Part shown: in pieces, positions 15,942-24,954 of the stretch
Layout of the letters: each line of letters begins with the position of its first letter
Numbering within the stretch: position 1 is the first letter of the stretch
Origin: JAFAXD01 sp963816775
GTDB lineage: Bacteria > Pseudomonadota > Alphaproteobacteria > Rhizobiales > Xanthobacteraceae
Direction of reading: 5' to 3'
Length of the DNA: 64,000 nucleotides
Assembly: GCA_963816775.1 (NCBI GenBank)
Contig: CAWFLX010000059.1
Coordinates: forward strand, 124,001-188,000
Translations under genes and position numbers: made by a program
The notes under the pieces: model-generated
Told to the model about the DNA's origin: nothing
The model's input: the letters and a program-made list of their open reading frames with translations, nothing else
Databases searched by the model: none

Positions 15942-17489
15942 TCAGCGGACTGCGGCGATAAGTTCGCGAATTCTCACAACGCCTAGCACCTGCAGCGCCA
16001 GCAGATAGACGGTGAGACCCAGGATCACCAGCCCGGCGAGGCTCGCGAGGCGCGACAGCGATGAACCGGCGACGTCAAAAATCATGGCCACGAACGCATC
16101 GGTACCTACGATTGCTACGCCCATGGCCGCCGTAGCCAGCAGGATCGCGGGGACCCTGCGACCGGCAAGCTGGTCGAGGGCGAGCCAGCGGCGCCGCCAC
16201 AGGAGAACAGCAAGAATGCTCGCGCCGACCCAGCCCGACACTGCGATTGCAGCCGCAACACCGACCTGGGCGTAGAGCGGAAACAGCACCAGCGCCAGCA
16301 CGGTGGCGCTCGCAAGACCCGCGACGGCAGCCCACATCGGCGTGCGCGTATCCTGATGCCCGAACGAGACCGCGCCCAAAACCTTCTCCAGCACATGGCC
16401 CGGCAAGCCGGCCGACATCGCGGCGAGGGCAGCGGCGACCGCCGCGGTGTCGCTCGCCCCAAACGCGCCGCGCTCGAACAATCCACCCGCGATCGGATCA
16501 GCCAGGGTCACGAACGCGACCGCCGACGGCAGCGCGAGGCCGAGCGCAATCTCGAAGGCGCGCGATTGCGCTGCCGCCAGTACGCTGCGCTCGCCGGCGA
16601 GTACGCTCGCCGCAATGCGCGGTCCAAGTACCGAGGCGACCGCAACCGACACAACGCCGAGCGGAAGTTCGTAAAGGCGGTTGGCGTAGTAGAGCCACGA
16701 CACCGCGGCTTGCGACGGCGACGCCACCATCGCACCGACCATCAGCTTGAGTTGCGGAGCGCCGCTCGCGACGACACCTGGCAGCGCCCCCGCGAAGAAG
16801 CGTCGCACGGCAGGCGACAGCGTCACGCTCGGGCGCTGCGGGCAATCGGGTGAGCCGCGGAGCGCTGCTGCGACCAACACGAACTGCACGATGCCGGCGA
16901 CGACGATCGACGAAGACAGAATATCGCCGGCGAGCCGTGATGCGCCGGCATGCAACACCAGCACCACGACCAGCGCGGCAAGGAGAATCGCGTTGAACAC
17001 GACAATGCTGAACGCGGCGGTCGCTACTCGCCCTTGCGCATTGAGGATTGCAGCCGCGACAGCGACCATTCCGGCCATCGCCACGTAGGGGACGGAGAGA
17101 CGCAAGAATGCGACCGCGCCCGCAAAGCGCTCGCCGGTGCTGTCGAATCCAGGCGCTAAAGCGTGCACGACCAGCGGCGCGAACAGCGCACATAGGATTG
17201 CGAATGCGCCAAGCCCCAACAACATGAGGCCGAAGACGTTCTGCGCAAAGGCGCGGGTGTCACCGCCTTGGTCGCGAATGCGCATCCAGATCGGAACGAA
17301 CGCCGCGTTGAGCGCACCCTCTGCGAGCAGCCGGCGAAACAAGTTTGGGATCTGCAGCGCGGCGAAATAGGCGTCCGATAGTGGGCCCGCCCCCAGCACG
17401 GCTGCGATTCCCATGTCTCGGAAAAAGCCCAATAGGCGCGAGACAAGCGTCGCCGAACCGACCGAAGTCACATCGCGCGCAAGGGACAT
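15942..17489 (-). CDS. murJ: Lipid II flippase MurJ
   Basis: Polytopic membrane protein of about 515 residues (14 hydrophobic segments expected) that flips lipid II for peptidoglycan synthesis. N-terminal signature SATLVSRLLGFFRDMGIAA, then FRRLLAEGALNAAFVPIW and YYANRLYELPLGVVSVAV are the family hallmarks. I start at MSLARDVTS (17489); an ATG seven codons earlier is also open. In many relatives glnD lies upstream; here a palindromic repeat and a hypothetical gene are found instead. Confidence 0.95.
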   Translation of the reverse strand: MSLARDVTSVGSATLVSRLLGFFRDMGIAAVLGAGPLSDAYFAALQIPNLFRRLLAEGALNAAFVPIWMRIRDQGGDTRAFAQNVFGLMLLGLGAFAILCALFAPLVVHALAPGFDSTGERFAGAVAFLRLSVPYVAMAGMVAVAAAILNAQGRVATAAFSIVVFNAILLAALVVVLVLHAGASRLAGDILSSSIVVAGIVQFVLVAAALRGSPDCPQRPSVTLSPAVRRFFAGALPGVVASGAPQLKLMVGAMVASPSQAAVSWLYYANRLYELPLGVVSVAVASVLGPRIAASVLAGERSVLAAAQSRAFEIALGLALPSAVAFVTLADPIAGGLFERGAFGASDTAAVAAALAAMSAGLPGHVLEKVLGAVSFGHQDTRTPMWAAVAGLASATVLALVLFPLYAQVGVAAAIAVSGWVGASILAVLLWRRRWLALDQLAGRRVPAILLATAAMGVAIVGTDAFVAMIFDVAGSSLSRLASLAGLVILGLTVYLLALQVLGVVRIRELIAAVR

Positions 17490-17530
17490 GGCGCAGCCAT
17501 GCTGAGGCAAGCGCCGCGCGTCAAGTCAGT

Positions 17531-18046
17531 TCACGATGGGGCTGGGCGCGCTAGTGTCCTCTCGATTCCAAAGTTCGCGTCAGAGGGCGTTGCGAGGTTT
17601 GGCGAACTTCGGAATCGGGACACTAGAACGGCTTGCACGCGATCCATGTTGCGGACCTCGTAGCGCGCCTCCACGACGGCGAGCAGCGTTGGGGCTTCGG
17701 CCGCCGCCCGATAGGTGATGCCGTCCGACACCGACGCATACCAGCGCTGGCCGTCGACTGTCTGCAGCATGAAGCCCTGATAGCGGTCCCGGCCGTGAAC
17801 ACTCAATGCGAGCCGATCGCGACTAAGTCCGATGTGGAGGGAGAATTCAAACTGGGGAAAATCCGCGCGTGAAAACCGGCACAAGTGCTCGTCGATCCGC
17901 CGCGGAGCATCTGCGAAATCCGCGTGGATCTTTTCACGCGCGGCCGCGAGGTCAAGGCGGCAATACCGCTCGGCGATCTGCGGTGCCAAGTCCATCAGCC
18001 GATCGGCGTCCCGATGGACGGCGTTCTGTGTCCAGGTGTTGAGCAT
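17531..18046 (-). CDS. Hypothetical protein whose 3' end runs through a palindromic repeat
   Basis: A 171-residue soluble protein that I do not recognise. The first about 140 residues look like ordinary coding sequence (for example RRIDEHLCRFSRADFPQF, LSVHGRDRYQGFMLQTVDG, WYASVSDG) with no signal peptide or membrane segment. The last 30 or so residues, containing SDANFGIERTLA, are encoded by the type 1 palindrome at 17551-17626, so the native end was probably replaced by read-through into the repeat. The same translated words recur in another copy at 33189. Upstream lies the divergent adenosine kinase gene. Confidence 0.6.
   Translation of the reverse strand: MLNTWTQNAVHRDADRLMDLAPQIAERYCRLDLAAAREKIHADFADAPRRIDEHLCRFSRADFPQFEFSLHIGLSRDRLALSVHGRDRYQGFMLQTVDGQRWYASVSDGITYRAAAEAPTLLAVVEARYEVRNMDRVQAVLVSRFRSSPNLATPSDANFGIERTLARPAPS
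17551..17626. repeat. Palindromic repeat, type 1 (complete copy)
   Basis: CTAGTGTCC...GATTCCAAAGTTCGCG is mirrored by CGAACTTCGGAATCGGGACACTAG. The two outer ends CTAGTGTCC/GGACACTAG are perfect inverted repeats. It overlaps the 3' part of the hypothetical gene at 17531. Confidence 0.8.
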
Positions 18047-18384
18047 GCAAAAGCCCCGACCACGTGCCGCAACGCAAACGCCACATCACCAGGGACTTCC
18101 ACGAAAACGCGGTCCGCACTGTCGGACAGCGTGGACGCCATCAATACGGCGCTCACCGAACCGGCCCAAATATCGGGCAGTCACATGGCGGCGGGCGCAA
18201 CGCAGGGCCAAATGGGCCGAATCAGCCAGCAGTTTACATCATTGCGGGAGATCGTTAAGTAGCGATCCCCGAATGCAGCCGCCGGCATACGAAGGACTTG
18301 CCACGATGCTGGTAGGAACGTCAAATCCGCCACATGAGCTGCCGATGCGGATATCCGCACCGCCACCAATCAAGAGCAATCGTA
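18047..18384. other. Divergent intergenic region before adenosine kinase, possible gene remnant
   Basis: 338 bp between two divergent genes, so it must hold both promoters. One plus-strand frame ending with TAG at 18260-18262 encodes a coherent helical tail (SVDAINTALTEPAQISGS, then GRISQQFTSLREIVK). It could be the last piece of a decayed coiled-coil gene. Without an upstream part or start I do not call a gene. Confidence 0.3.
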
Positions 18385-19386
18385 ATGACAAGCGTTCAAT
18401 ATGACGTTTTGGGTATCGGTAACGCGATCGTCGACGTGATCGCGCAGACCGAGGAAGATTTTCTGGTCAAGCACGGCATGCAGAAGGGCGCGATGGCCCT
18501 GATCGACGAGGCGCGCGCGGCGCAAATCTATCAGGCGATGGGCCCCACCATCGAAAGTTCCGGCGGCTCGGCGGCCAATACCATCGTCGGCGTCGCGAGC
18601 TTTGGCGCGCGTGCCGCCTTCGTGGGCAAGGTCAAGAAGGACACGCTGGGAGACGTTTTCGCCCACGATATTCGAGCAGCCGGCGTTGCGTTCGATACCC
18701 GCTCGGCGGCCGACGGCCCGTCCACCGCGCGCTGCTACGTGCTGATCACGCCCGACGGTGAGCGCACCATGAACACGTACCTGGGCGCGGCGCAAAACCT
18801 GCATCCACGCGATATTGATCCCGACATGATCGCTCGCGCGGCCATCACCTATCTGGAAGGCTACTTGTGGGATCCCAAGGATGCCAAGGAGGCGTTCATC
18901 AAGGCTGCCAAGGCCGCGCACGCGGCCGGCCGCCAGGTGGCGCTGACCTTGTCGGACGCGTTTTGCGTCGATCGCTATCGCGACGAGTTTCTCGACCTGA
19001 TGCGCAAGGGCACAGTCGATATCGTGTTTGCCAACGAAGGCGAACTCAAAAGCCTCTATCAGACCGCCGACTTCCATGCCGCTATCGGGCAGTTGCGCAA
19101 CGACGCCCGGTTCGCGGTTGTGACCCGCAGTGAACATGGTTGCGTAGTGGTCACTGCGGCGAGCGTGACGCCGGTACCGGCGTTTCCGATCGATAAACTG
19201 GTCGACACCACTGGCGCCGGCGACCTGTTCGCGGCGGGTTTTCTGGTGGGTCTCGCGCACGGCAGCGACCACACGACGTGCGGCAAATACGCGGCGCTCG
19301 CCGCGGCCGAGGTTATTCAGCACGTCGGCGCACGCCCGCAGCAGTCGCTCAAAGCGCTCGCCGCCGCCAACGGATTGCGCGCCTGA
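18385..19386 (+). CDS. Adenosine kinase (PfkB family)
   Basis: A 333-residue ribokinase-fold enzyme that phosphorylates adenosine to AMP. It opens with YDVLGIGNAIVDVIAQTEEDF, has the substrate-site GGSAANTIVGVASFG, and ends with the PfkB signature DTTGAGDLFAAGFLVGLAHG with the catalytic Asp. The ATG at 18385 is chosen because the 17 codons before it are unrelated to the family. It may salvage adenosine released from S-adenosylhomocysteine, in keeping with the SAM enzymes nearby. A broader sugar kinase cannot be fully excluded. Confidence 0.9.
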   Translation: MTSVQYDVLGIGNAIVDVIAQTEEDFLVKHGMQKGAMALIDEARAAQIYQAMGPTIESSGGSAANTIVGVASFGARAAFVGKVKKDTLGDVFAHDIRAAGVAFDTRSAADGPSTARCYVLITPDGERTMNTYLGAAQNLHPRDIDPDMIARAAITYLEGYLWDPKDAKEAFIKAAKAAHAAGRQVALTLSDAFCVDRYRDEFLDLMRKGTVDIVFANEGELKSLYQTADFHAAIGQLRNDARFAVVTRSEHGCVVVTAASVTPVPAFPIDKLVDTTGAGDLFAAGFLVGLAHGSDHTTCGKYAALAAAEVIQHVGARPQQSLKALAAANGLRA

Positions 19387-19409
19387 TCGGTTGTGGCGCT
19401 TCCGGGCGT

Positions 19410-20159
19410 TCAGCGTTCGAAACGGAAAAGCTGAAAGAAGTCGCTCGGGTCCACGTAGATCTGCCGCGCCTGCGCAAAGCCGGCCTCACGGCCGAGTTCG
19501 CACCAAACCGCCGCGGTTTCGGGAAAGTCGCAAGTGGTGACGTGGTGCCAAATCTGATCCCATTCGGGCGGTGTCAGCACCGTCCATCGCGGCTTGTTGA
19601 TGCGCTGAAAGCGATCGAGAAATGCCGCTCGGTCCTCGCCGACGCGGCACGTCGGTTCATAGAGTAAAAAGATTCCGTTGCCGCCGACGGCGCCATGGAT
19701 CGCCATCATCAGGCGTAGCTTGTCGTTGGCCGACAGGTGGTGAATCGACAGGCTGCACCACGCCGCGTCGGCATGCTCGGGTCTGCGCAGCATCGCTTCC
19801 ACGAAATCGCGGTGGTCTAGATCGACCGCGAAGGGCATATCGCGGAGGTTGGCGGCGGCGAGTTGGAGCGCTGGTTGCGACAGATCGATGCCGTGGTAGT
19901 GGCGAACCTTGGTCCCGTCGAGCGCGGCCTTCATCATGCTGGCATCCCCGCACGCGATATCGAGGAAGCTGAAGGGCTGCGTGAAAACCTTGCTGAGCGT
20001 TTGCCGCAGGATCGCGCCGACCTCACGCTGCGCCAGGCAATCGCCTTCGACCAACTTGCGGTAGGTCCCCCACTGTTGCTGGAACTGCGCAAGCGCGGCG
20101 GCATCCAACACTGCGCCGCCAGGTTGAAATTGATGAATATGAACGTTGACCAAGGTCAC
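19410..20159 (-). CDS. Class I SAM-dependent methyltransferase
   Basis: A 249-residue soluble protein. The SAM-binding motif is FLDIACGDASMMKAAL, followed by the acidic-loop phrase YHGIDLSQPALQLAA and the later DAAWCSLSIHHL. The substrate is unknown. The start is GTG at 20159, supported by the ribosome binding site GGGAG 6 bases upstream. It faces the adenosine kinase gene tail to tail. Confidence 0.85.
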   Translation of the reverse strand: MTLVNVHIHQFQPGGAVLDAAALAQFQQQWGTYRKLVEGDCLAQREVGAILRQTLSKVFTQPFSFLDIACGDASMMKAALDGTKVRHYHGIDLSQPALQLAAANLRDMPFAVDLDHRDFVEAMLRRPEHADAAWCSLSIHHLSANDKLRLMMAIHGAVGGNGIFLLYEPTCRVGEDRAAFLDRFQRINKPRWTVLTPPEWDQIWHHVTTCDFPETAAVWCELGREAGFAQARQIYVDPSDFFQLFRFER

Positions 20160-20312
20160 GCATCTCCCTATCGACGGGAACAGAACCTTTGGGCCTAGTT
20201 GAGGGACGATCCATAGGCAAGCCGGAAGGGAGGCGGAATCGCTCCCCGCTATTGCGTTTTCTCGCTAGAGTGGCGGCGAGACTTGGCGAGCAGGCTTGGG
20301 AGGAACGCGTCC

Positions 20313-21515
20313 ATGAGACCACAAAATCCGTCGCGTATTGCAGTCTCCGTATTGGTCATGTTGGCGGCGACCGGGGGCGCGTCGATCGCCTCGGCGCAAA
20401 CCATCAAGATCGGTTTGATCAACAGCTATTCCGGGTTTCTGGCGCAAGCCGGAGACCAGATGCAAAAGGGCATCGATCTCTACGTTAAGGAGCATGAGAA
20501 GGAGTTGCCGCCGGGCGTCAAGATCGAGATCGTCCGCCGTGATGATGCTGCCACGCCCGACACGGGCAAGCGTCACGCCCAGGAGCTGATCACGCGCGAG
20601 AATGTCCAGTTGTTGATGGGTATCGTCGGGTCGCCGATCGCGGCTGCGGTTGCGCCGCTGACCGCACAAGCCAAAGTCCCGCTGGTCATCACCAATGCGG
20701 CCGGTGTCGCTATTCCGCGCATCTCGCCTTACGTGGTGCGGGTCTCGTTCACGCTCTGGCAGCAGGCTTATCCGCTCGGCCAATGGGCCACCAAGCAAAA
20801 CTGGAAGACCGCCTACACGGCGGTGAGCGACTTCATCCCCGGGCACGATGCGGAAGGCGCCTTCACCAAAGGCTGGACCGATGCCGGGTTGAAAGTCCTC
20901 GGCTCGGTCCGCTTTCCGACCAGCAATCCGGACTTCACCCCGATCGTGCAGCGGATCAAAGACACCAAGCCGGATGTGGCGTTCATCTGGGTGCCGGCGC
21001 AGGAGCAAGCGACGGCGGTGCTCAAGGCGGTCCGGGATTTCGGCCTGCGCCAGGCCGGCATCAACGTCATCTCGACGCAGGATTTGCTGCCGGACGAACA
21101 GCTACCGCTCATCGGCGACGTCGCGCTCGGCCTCGTCACGTCCGGTATCTACTCGACTGCCGCAGATCGACCGGCCAACAAGGCATTCCTGGCGGCCTGG
21201 GACCGCGAATATGCCGGCAAGGCGATCCCGGATTTTCTGTCCGTCGATGGCTGGGATGGCATGTCGGCGATCTTCGACCTGATCAAGGAAACCAAAGGCA
21301 AATTCACGGGCGACGACGCGATCAAGTTCCTGTCGCATTGGAAGACCGCCGACAGTCCGCGCGGTCCGATCTCGGTCGATCCGGCGACGCGCGACATCAT
21401 TCAGAATATCTATCTGCGCAAGACCGAGATGAAGGACGGCAAGCTTGCCAATATCGAGTTCGACACGATTCCAAACGTGAAAGACCCGTGGAAGGAGCTC
21501 AACCCGCCGAAGTGA
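20313..21515 (+). CDS. ABC transporter substrate-binding protein (branched-chain amino-acid type)
   Basis: A periplasmic type I binding protein (Peripla_BP_6) of about 400 residues. The signal peptide ends near SIASAQ; the mature protein begins TIKIGLINSYSGFLAQAG and has the family blocks MGIVGSPIAAAVAPLTAQA and PLVITNAAG. GGGAGGAACGCGTCC precedes the ATG at 20313. No permease or ATPase gene is adjacent, so it is an orphan in this window. The ligand could be an amino acid, amide or aromatic acid. Confidence 0.9.
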   Translation: MRPQNPSRIAVSVLVMLAATGGASIASAQTIKIGLINSYSGFLAQAGDQMQKGIDLYVKEHEKELPPGVKIEIVRRDDAATPDTGKRHAQELITRENVQLLMGIVGSPIAAAVAPLTAQAKVPLVITNAAGVAIPRISPYVVRVSFTLWQQAYPLGQWATKQNWKTAYTAVSDFIPGHDAEGAFTKGWTDAGLKVLGSVRFPTSNPDFTPIVQRIKDTKPDVAFIWVPAQEQATAVLKAVRDFGLRQAGINVISTQDLLPDEQLPLIGDVALGLVTSGIYSTAADRPANKAFLAAWDREYAGKAIPDFLSVDGWDGMSAIFDLIKETKGKFTGDDAIKFLSHWKTADSPRGPISVDPATRDIIQNIYLRKTEMKDGKLANIEFDTIPNVKDPWKELNPPK

Positions 21516-21560
21516 TGCCAATTGCAATTGTTGATTGGCGCGCCCGCGCAGCACCCATGG

Positions 21561-21582
21561 ATGCCATCCGTCGGGATGGCAT
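21561..21582. repeat. Hairpin between convergent genes
   Basis: ATGCCATCC and GGATGGCAT pair perfectly around 4 bases, and ATGGCATCTAT occurs again at once downstream. It lies in the 103-bp gap between the binding-protein gene and the convergent small gene. There is no T-tract. Confidence 0.5.
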
Positions 21583-21618
21583 CTATGGAGAGAAATGGCA
21601 TCTATAAGGGCGCCCGCC

Positions 21619-21723
21619 TCAATGCGGCTTGTTCGCCCGCGTGTCAGGTCCCATGTAGCCTGAGCCCCAGATCACCAGCGCGGTGATCAGGATAAAGAAT
21701 CCAGCCGCGATCAAGACCGGCAT
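21619..21723 (-). CDS. Small single-pass membrane protein, 34 residues
   Basis: MPVLIAAGFFILITALVIWG followed by a short polar tail (SGYMGPDTRANKPH). One hydrophobic helix of about 18 residues is evident. The ribosome binding site GGGAGG stands 7 bases before the ATG, which is why I prefer this start to the longer open frame (up to 21852). I do not recognise the family; small proteins of this shape often assist larger membrane complexes. Confidence 0.55.
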   Translation of the reverse strand: MPVLIAAGFFILITALVIWGSGYMGPDTRANKPH

Positions 21724-21967
21724 TGCATCCTCCCTGCGCGACTCCGTCTGCGCGGCAACACGCCGGCGCACGTTTTCGCCAGTCTGCAACGTTTCGGTGC
21801 CGCTTCGCCAGCCGATGCAGAGGTCTGCCGCCACAATTTCGAAAGCAAACATTAACCGACCGGCGCATGATTCCCGGCATTGCCTAGGACGCCTGGCGCC
21901 CGGTAACGAATTGGTAAGAATTAGTCGGTTACCGATTGGTGAACTGCACCAATCGGGACCAACGCCA

Positions 21968-22888
21968 ATGGAACAATCCCAAAATACGGTGCCAGGTCAG
22001 GCACTTGCCGACGAACCCCGGGGTGGGGAAACGACTCAGAACGCCGGGGACACAGTGGTTGCCCGCGGGGATGCCGCCGGGCCGTCGACACCGGTCGCCA
22101 TCGACGCGCCGGGCCTCGCTCCGGTTGACACGCAGCCCGGATCACCGGAGCCGGTCACAATCGACCTCAATCCGCGACGCGTCGGATCGCTGACGCAATG
22201 GATTGCGCCCGCCGCCCAAAAACCGCGAATGGACGAGTTCGCGCCCGGCGCCGACCGCAAGCGCGGCCCGGCACCTCAATGGCAACCTCCGCGCGTATCG
22301 CGCTTCGCCGCTGCGATTGCGCTTGCGATTGGGGGCGGCGCCATCGCGGGCGCGCTCGGAACTGCTTCCCTGATACAGACATCGCCATCCGATCAGTACG
22401 TCGCATGGAACGATTACAACCAGCTCAAGGGAGCGATCGAGCGTCTCAACGCCGATCTGGTCGCGCTGCGATCGAACGTCGAAGGAGCCGGTCGAGCGGC
22501 GAGCACGCAGGTCACGCGGCTCGGCGACCGGGTGGACCGCATGGAGCGCGCGCAAGCGGAGCCGGCGGCTAAGATCGCCAAGATCAGCGAGGCACTCGAG
22601 CGGATCGATCGACGCACCCGCGACATCCCGGACCTCGGACCGTCACTACCCGAACAGCGCATTCCGCCGCCAACTCCGATCAAGGAGATCTCGCGGATGT
22701 CGGTGGTTCCGGGATGGGTGGTGCGCAGCGTCTATGACGGGGCCGCGCTGATCCAGGGCCGCATCGGCATGATCGAAGTCGAAGTCGGCGACCCGCTGCC
22801 CGGCGGCGGCCGGGTGGAAGCAATCAAGCGACAAGACGGCCATTGGGTAGTCGTCACCAGCAAGGGCCTGATCCTCGCCGCCCAATGA
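21968..22888 (+). CDS. Membrane-anchored coiled-coil protein, function unknown
   Basis: A 306-residue protein. A Pro/Ala-rich cytoplasmic N-terminal part (1-110) precedes one transmembrane helix (about 117-137, FAAAIALAIGGGAIAGALG), then a coiled coil (about 150-210, heptads with LKGAIERLNADLVALRSNV), then a compact C-terminal domain (about 240-306) with GWVVRSVYDGAALIQGR and HWVVVTSKGLI. I know proteins of this plan as conserved hypotheticals in Bradyrhizobium-like genomes. The C-terminal domain would lie in the periplasm. Confidence 0.75.
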   Translation: MEQSQNTVPGQALADEPRGGETTQNAGDTVVARGDAAGPSTPVAIDAPGLAPVDTQPGSPEPVTIDLNPRRVGSLTQWIAPAAQKPRMDEFAPGADRKRGPAPQWQPPRVSRFAAAIALAIGGGAIAGALGTASLIQTSPSDQYVAWNDYNQLKGAIERLNADLVALRSNVEGAGRAASTQVTRLGDRVDRMERAQAEPAAKIAKISEALERIDRRTRDIPDLGPSLPEQRIPPPTPIKEISRMSVVPGWVVRSVYDGAALIQGRIGMIEVEVGDPLPGGGRVEAIKRQDGHWVVVTSKGLILAAQ

Positions 22889-23073
22889 GGCGGGACTGAA
22901 GGCAAAGCGATTGCTGTTCGCCGCGCGATTCTGGGAACCCGCGCCCATCCAAAATTGCGTCCAGGGGTGGGCGTTCGGCTGAAAGCACTCAGCCCTGACC
23001 TGCTTGCACCGGGGTGTTTGCGCCGGCGTCGCCGCGCTATGCTGCAAGGTATTGGTTTGCCTTGGTGGCAGTC

Positions 23074-23913
23074 ATGATCGTCCGCGTTGAAGCTGTTTTG
23101 GTGGCGCTTTGCAGCGCTTTGGCATTGACGTCGTCAGCCGCCGCGCAGGCGCCTGGACCGCCGGCCGGCAAGCCCGAGATGCGCGAAAGCTGCCCCGGAA
23201 TGGTCGCGGCCGACACGCCGCGCCTGGTTCCGGCGGCCATGCGGCTCGCCGCACTTGCGCCCGATCAGGTTCGCATCACGTTCATCGGGCATGCCACGTT
23301 CCTGATCGAAAGCCCGAAGCTGGTTCGGATCGCGACCGACTTCAACGACTACGTCAAACCGCCGCTGGTGCCGGACATCGCCACCATGAATCACGCCCAC
23401 TCGACGCACTACACGGATCGTCCGGATCCCGCCATCAAGTACGTCCTGCGCGGTTGGCGCGACGACGGCAAGCCGGCGTCGTACGATCTGTCCTACGGCG
23501 ATGTCCGGGTGCGCAGTGTTGCAACCAACATCCGCGATTGGAACGGCGGAACCGAGCGGCACGGCAACTCGATCTTTATTTTCGAGATCGGCAGTCTTTG
23601 CATTGCCCATCTCGGTCATCTGCATCACACGCTTACTCAGCAACAACTTGACGAGATCGGCCGGATCGATGCGGTCATGGTTCCGGTCGACGGTAGCTAC
23701 ACCCTCGACATCGACGGAATGATCGAGGTGCTGCAAGCGCTCAAGGCACCGCTGATGCTGCCGATGCACTATTTCAGCACCTATGGCCTCGAGCGCTTCC
23801 TCGAGCGCGTTGGCGGCAAATTTCCAGTCTCATACAACGAGACCCCTTCGATCGTCGTTTCGAGGGCAACCCTTCCGCCATCGCCGAAATTTCTGGTGCT
23901 GCCAGGACGCTGA
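23074..23913 (+). CDS. Secreted metallo-beta-lactamase-fold hydrolase
   Basis: A 280-residue protein with a signal peptide (MIVRVEAVLVALCSALALTS, cleavage near SAAAQ). It has an MBL-like core of the L-ascorbate-lactonase/UPF0173 type: ITFIGHATFLIESPKL, RIATDFNDYVKP, the His-rich MNHAHSTHY in place of HxHxDH, AHLGHLHH and PMHYFSTYG. Metal-binding histidines are plentiful, but the usual final Asp of HxHxDH is replaced. The substrate is unknown. The gene converges with a GNAT gene 18 bp away. Confidence 0.8.
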   Translation: MIVRVEAVLVALCSALALTSSAAAQAPGPPAGKPEMRESCPGMVAADTPRLVPAAMRLAALAPDQVRITFIGHATFLIESPKLVRIATDFNDYVKPPLVPDIATMNHAHSTHYTDRPDPAIKYVLRGWRDDGKPASYDLSYGDVRVRSVATNIRDWNGGTERHGNSIFIFEIGSLCIAHLGHLHHTLTQQQLDEIGRIDAVMVPVDGSYTLDIDGMIEVLQALKAPLMLPMHYFSTYGLERFLERVGGKFPVSYNETPSIVVSRATLPPSPKFLVLPGR

Positions 23914-23931
23914 TCGGCGAACCCCTGCGTC

Positions 23932-24879
23932 TTAACGCCAGTCGTCGATTGCAAACACGTCTGGACGATTGTAACCGGGCCCATCCGGCCGGTGCATTGC
24001 GACCCCGACGAGGCCCGCGCGAAATCCGCGCGCGCGCATGATGGCATAGGCCCCGGAGCGGGCCGTATTTGTTCCCGCGACGATATTGGCCGCACCGATC
24101 GCGCTTGCCAAACCTTCGCAGCAATCGAGCAGGACCGAGAAATCCTGTTTTGCGTGCGGGCGCACCGCCGCGAACTTGACAAAGAGCGTCCCGCTTCCGC
24201 CCTCGCTGCCGGCGCCGGAATGGCAGACTGCAAAGCCGCGGATGCTGTCGCTGCCAAGCAGGATCGTGTCGCCAAGCTTCAGGCTCGCAACCGCCTCGAT
24301 CTCGCGCGCAAGATCAAACCCGGGAAAGATCGCGTCGGTGACGCGGCCGCATTCGCGCAGTGCCGCAACCCGCTCGCTGGGGGACAGTTTCGAGAACAGC
24401 GTGGCGGCGTCCAATGCATCGGAGGCGGCGCGCCCGGCGTCCGGCGCCTTCGCCATGACCGGCGTGAGCGCTTGCGACGCAAACCCGAAGCTCTCGTACA
24501 GTCGCAGGTGGGTTGCACTCTCCGGAAAGGTGAAGAGAGCGGCGAGCTTCGCCGCGCGAGCATCCGCGAACGCCACCATTTGCTGCATCAGCAGGCGGGC
24601 GATGCCGCGGCCAGAGTAGTCCGGATGCACAAAGATCGGGCCAATGATCAGGACGCTGCCCCAGTCCATGGCGCAGGCGCCGCCGGCGATCGTATCGTTG
24701 ATCTCGGCAACGAAGGCCGTAGTTGCGTCCGTCGCCCAGCGTGTGCGCACGGCTTGGGCGTCGCCGCGAAACTGGCCCGGGTCCGGCAAGCGGAAACGTG
24801 TTCCGAACGCAATGCGATAGACGCGATCGGCCGCGTCGAGGTCGGCTTGCCGCATGGGGCGAATGGTGGGCTGATGCAT
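23932..24879 (-). CDS. Two-domain GNAT-family N-acetyltransferase
   Basis: A 315-residue protein. Residues 1-150 form a GNAT domain (RPMRQADLDAADRVYRIAFG, then VHPDYSGRGIARLLMQQMV with the acetyl-CoA loop). The second half (about 160-315) looks like a degenerate second GNAT-like lobe (RARGFRAGLVGVAMHRP). The plan resembles YitH-type proteins and recurs at 53744-54595. The start MHQPTIRPM at 24879 is chosen because the 72 upstream codons lack similarity and overlap the promoter of the divergent hydrolase. Confidence 0.85.
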   Translation of the reverse strand: MHQPTIRPMRQADLDAADRVYRIAFGTRFRLPDPGQFRGDAQAVRTRWATDATTAFVAEINDTIAGGACAMDWGSVLIIGPIFVHPDYSGRGIARLLMQQMVAFADARAAKLAALFTFPESATHLRLYESFGFASQALTPVMAKAPDAGRAASDALDAATLFSKLSPSERVAALRECGRVTDAIFPGFDLAREIEAVASLKLGDTILLGSDSIRGFAVCHSGAGSEGGSGTLFVKFAAVRPHAKQDFSVLLDCCEGLASAIGAANIVAGTNTARSGAYAIMRARGFRAGLVGVAMHRPDGPGYNRPDVFAIDDWR

Positions 24880-24954
24880 TGACCGTACCTTTGCGGGAAC
24901 CTTAGGGTATTCTTTATCGCACGCCTGTCGCTGGCACACCCAGGAGAAGACGCG

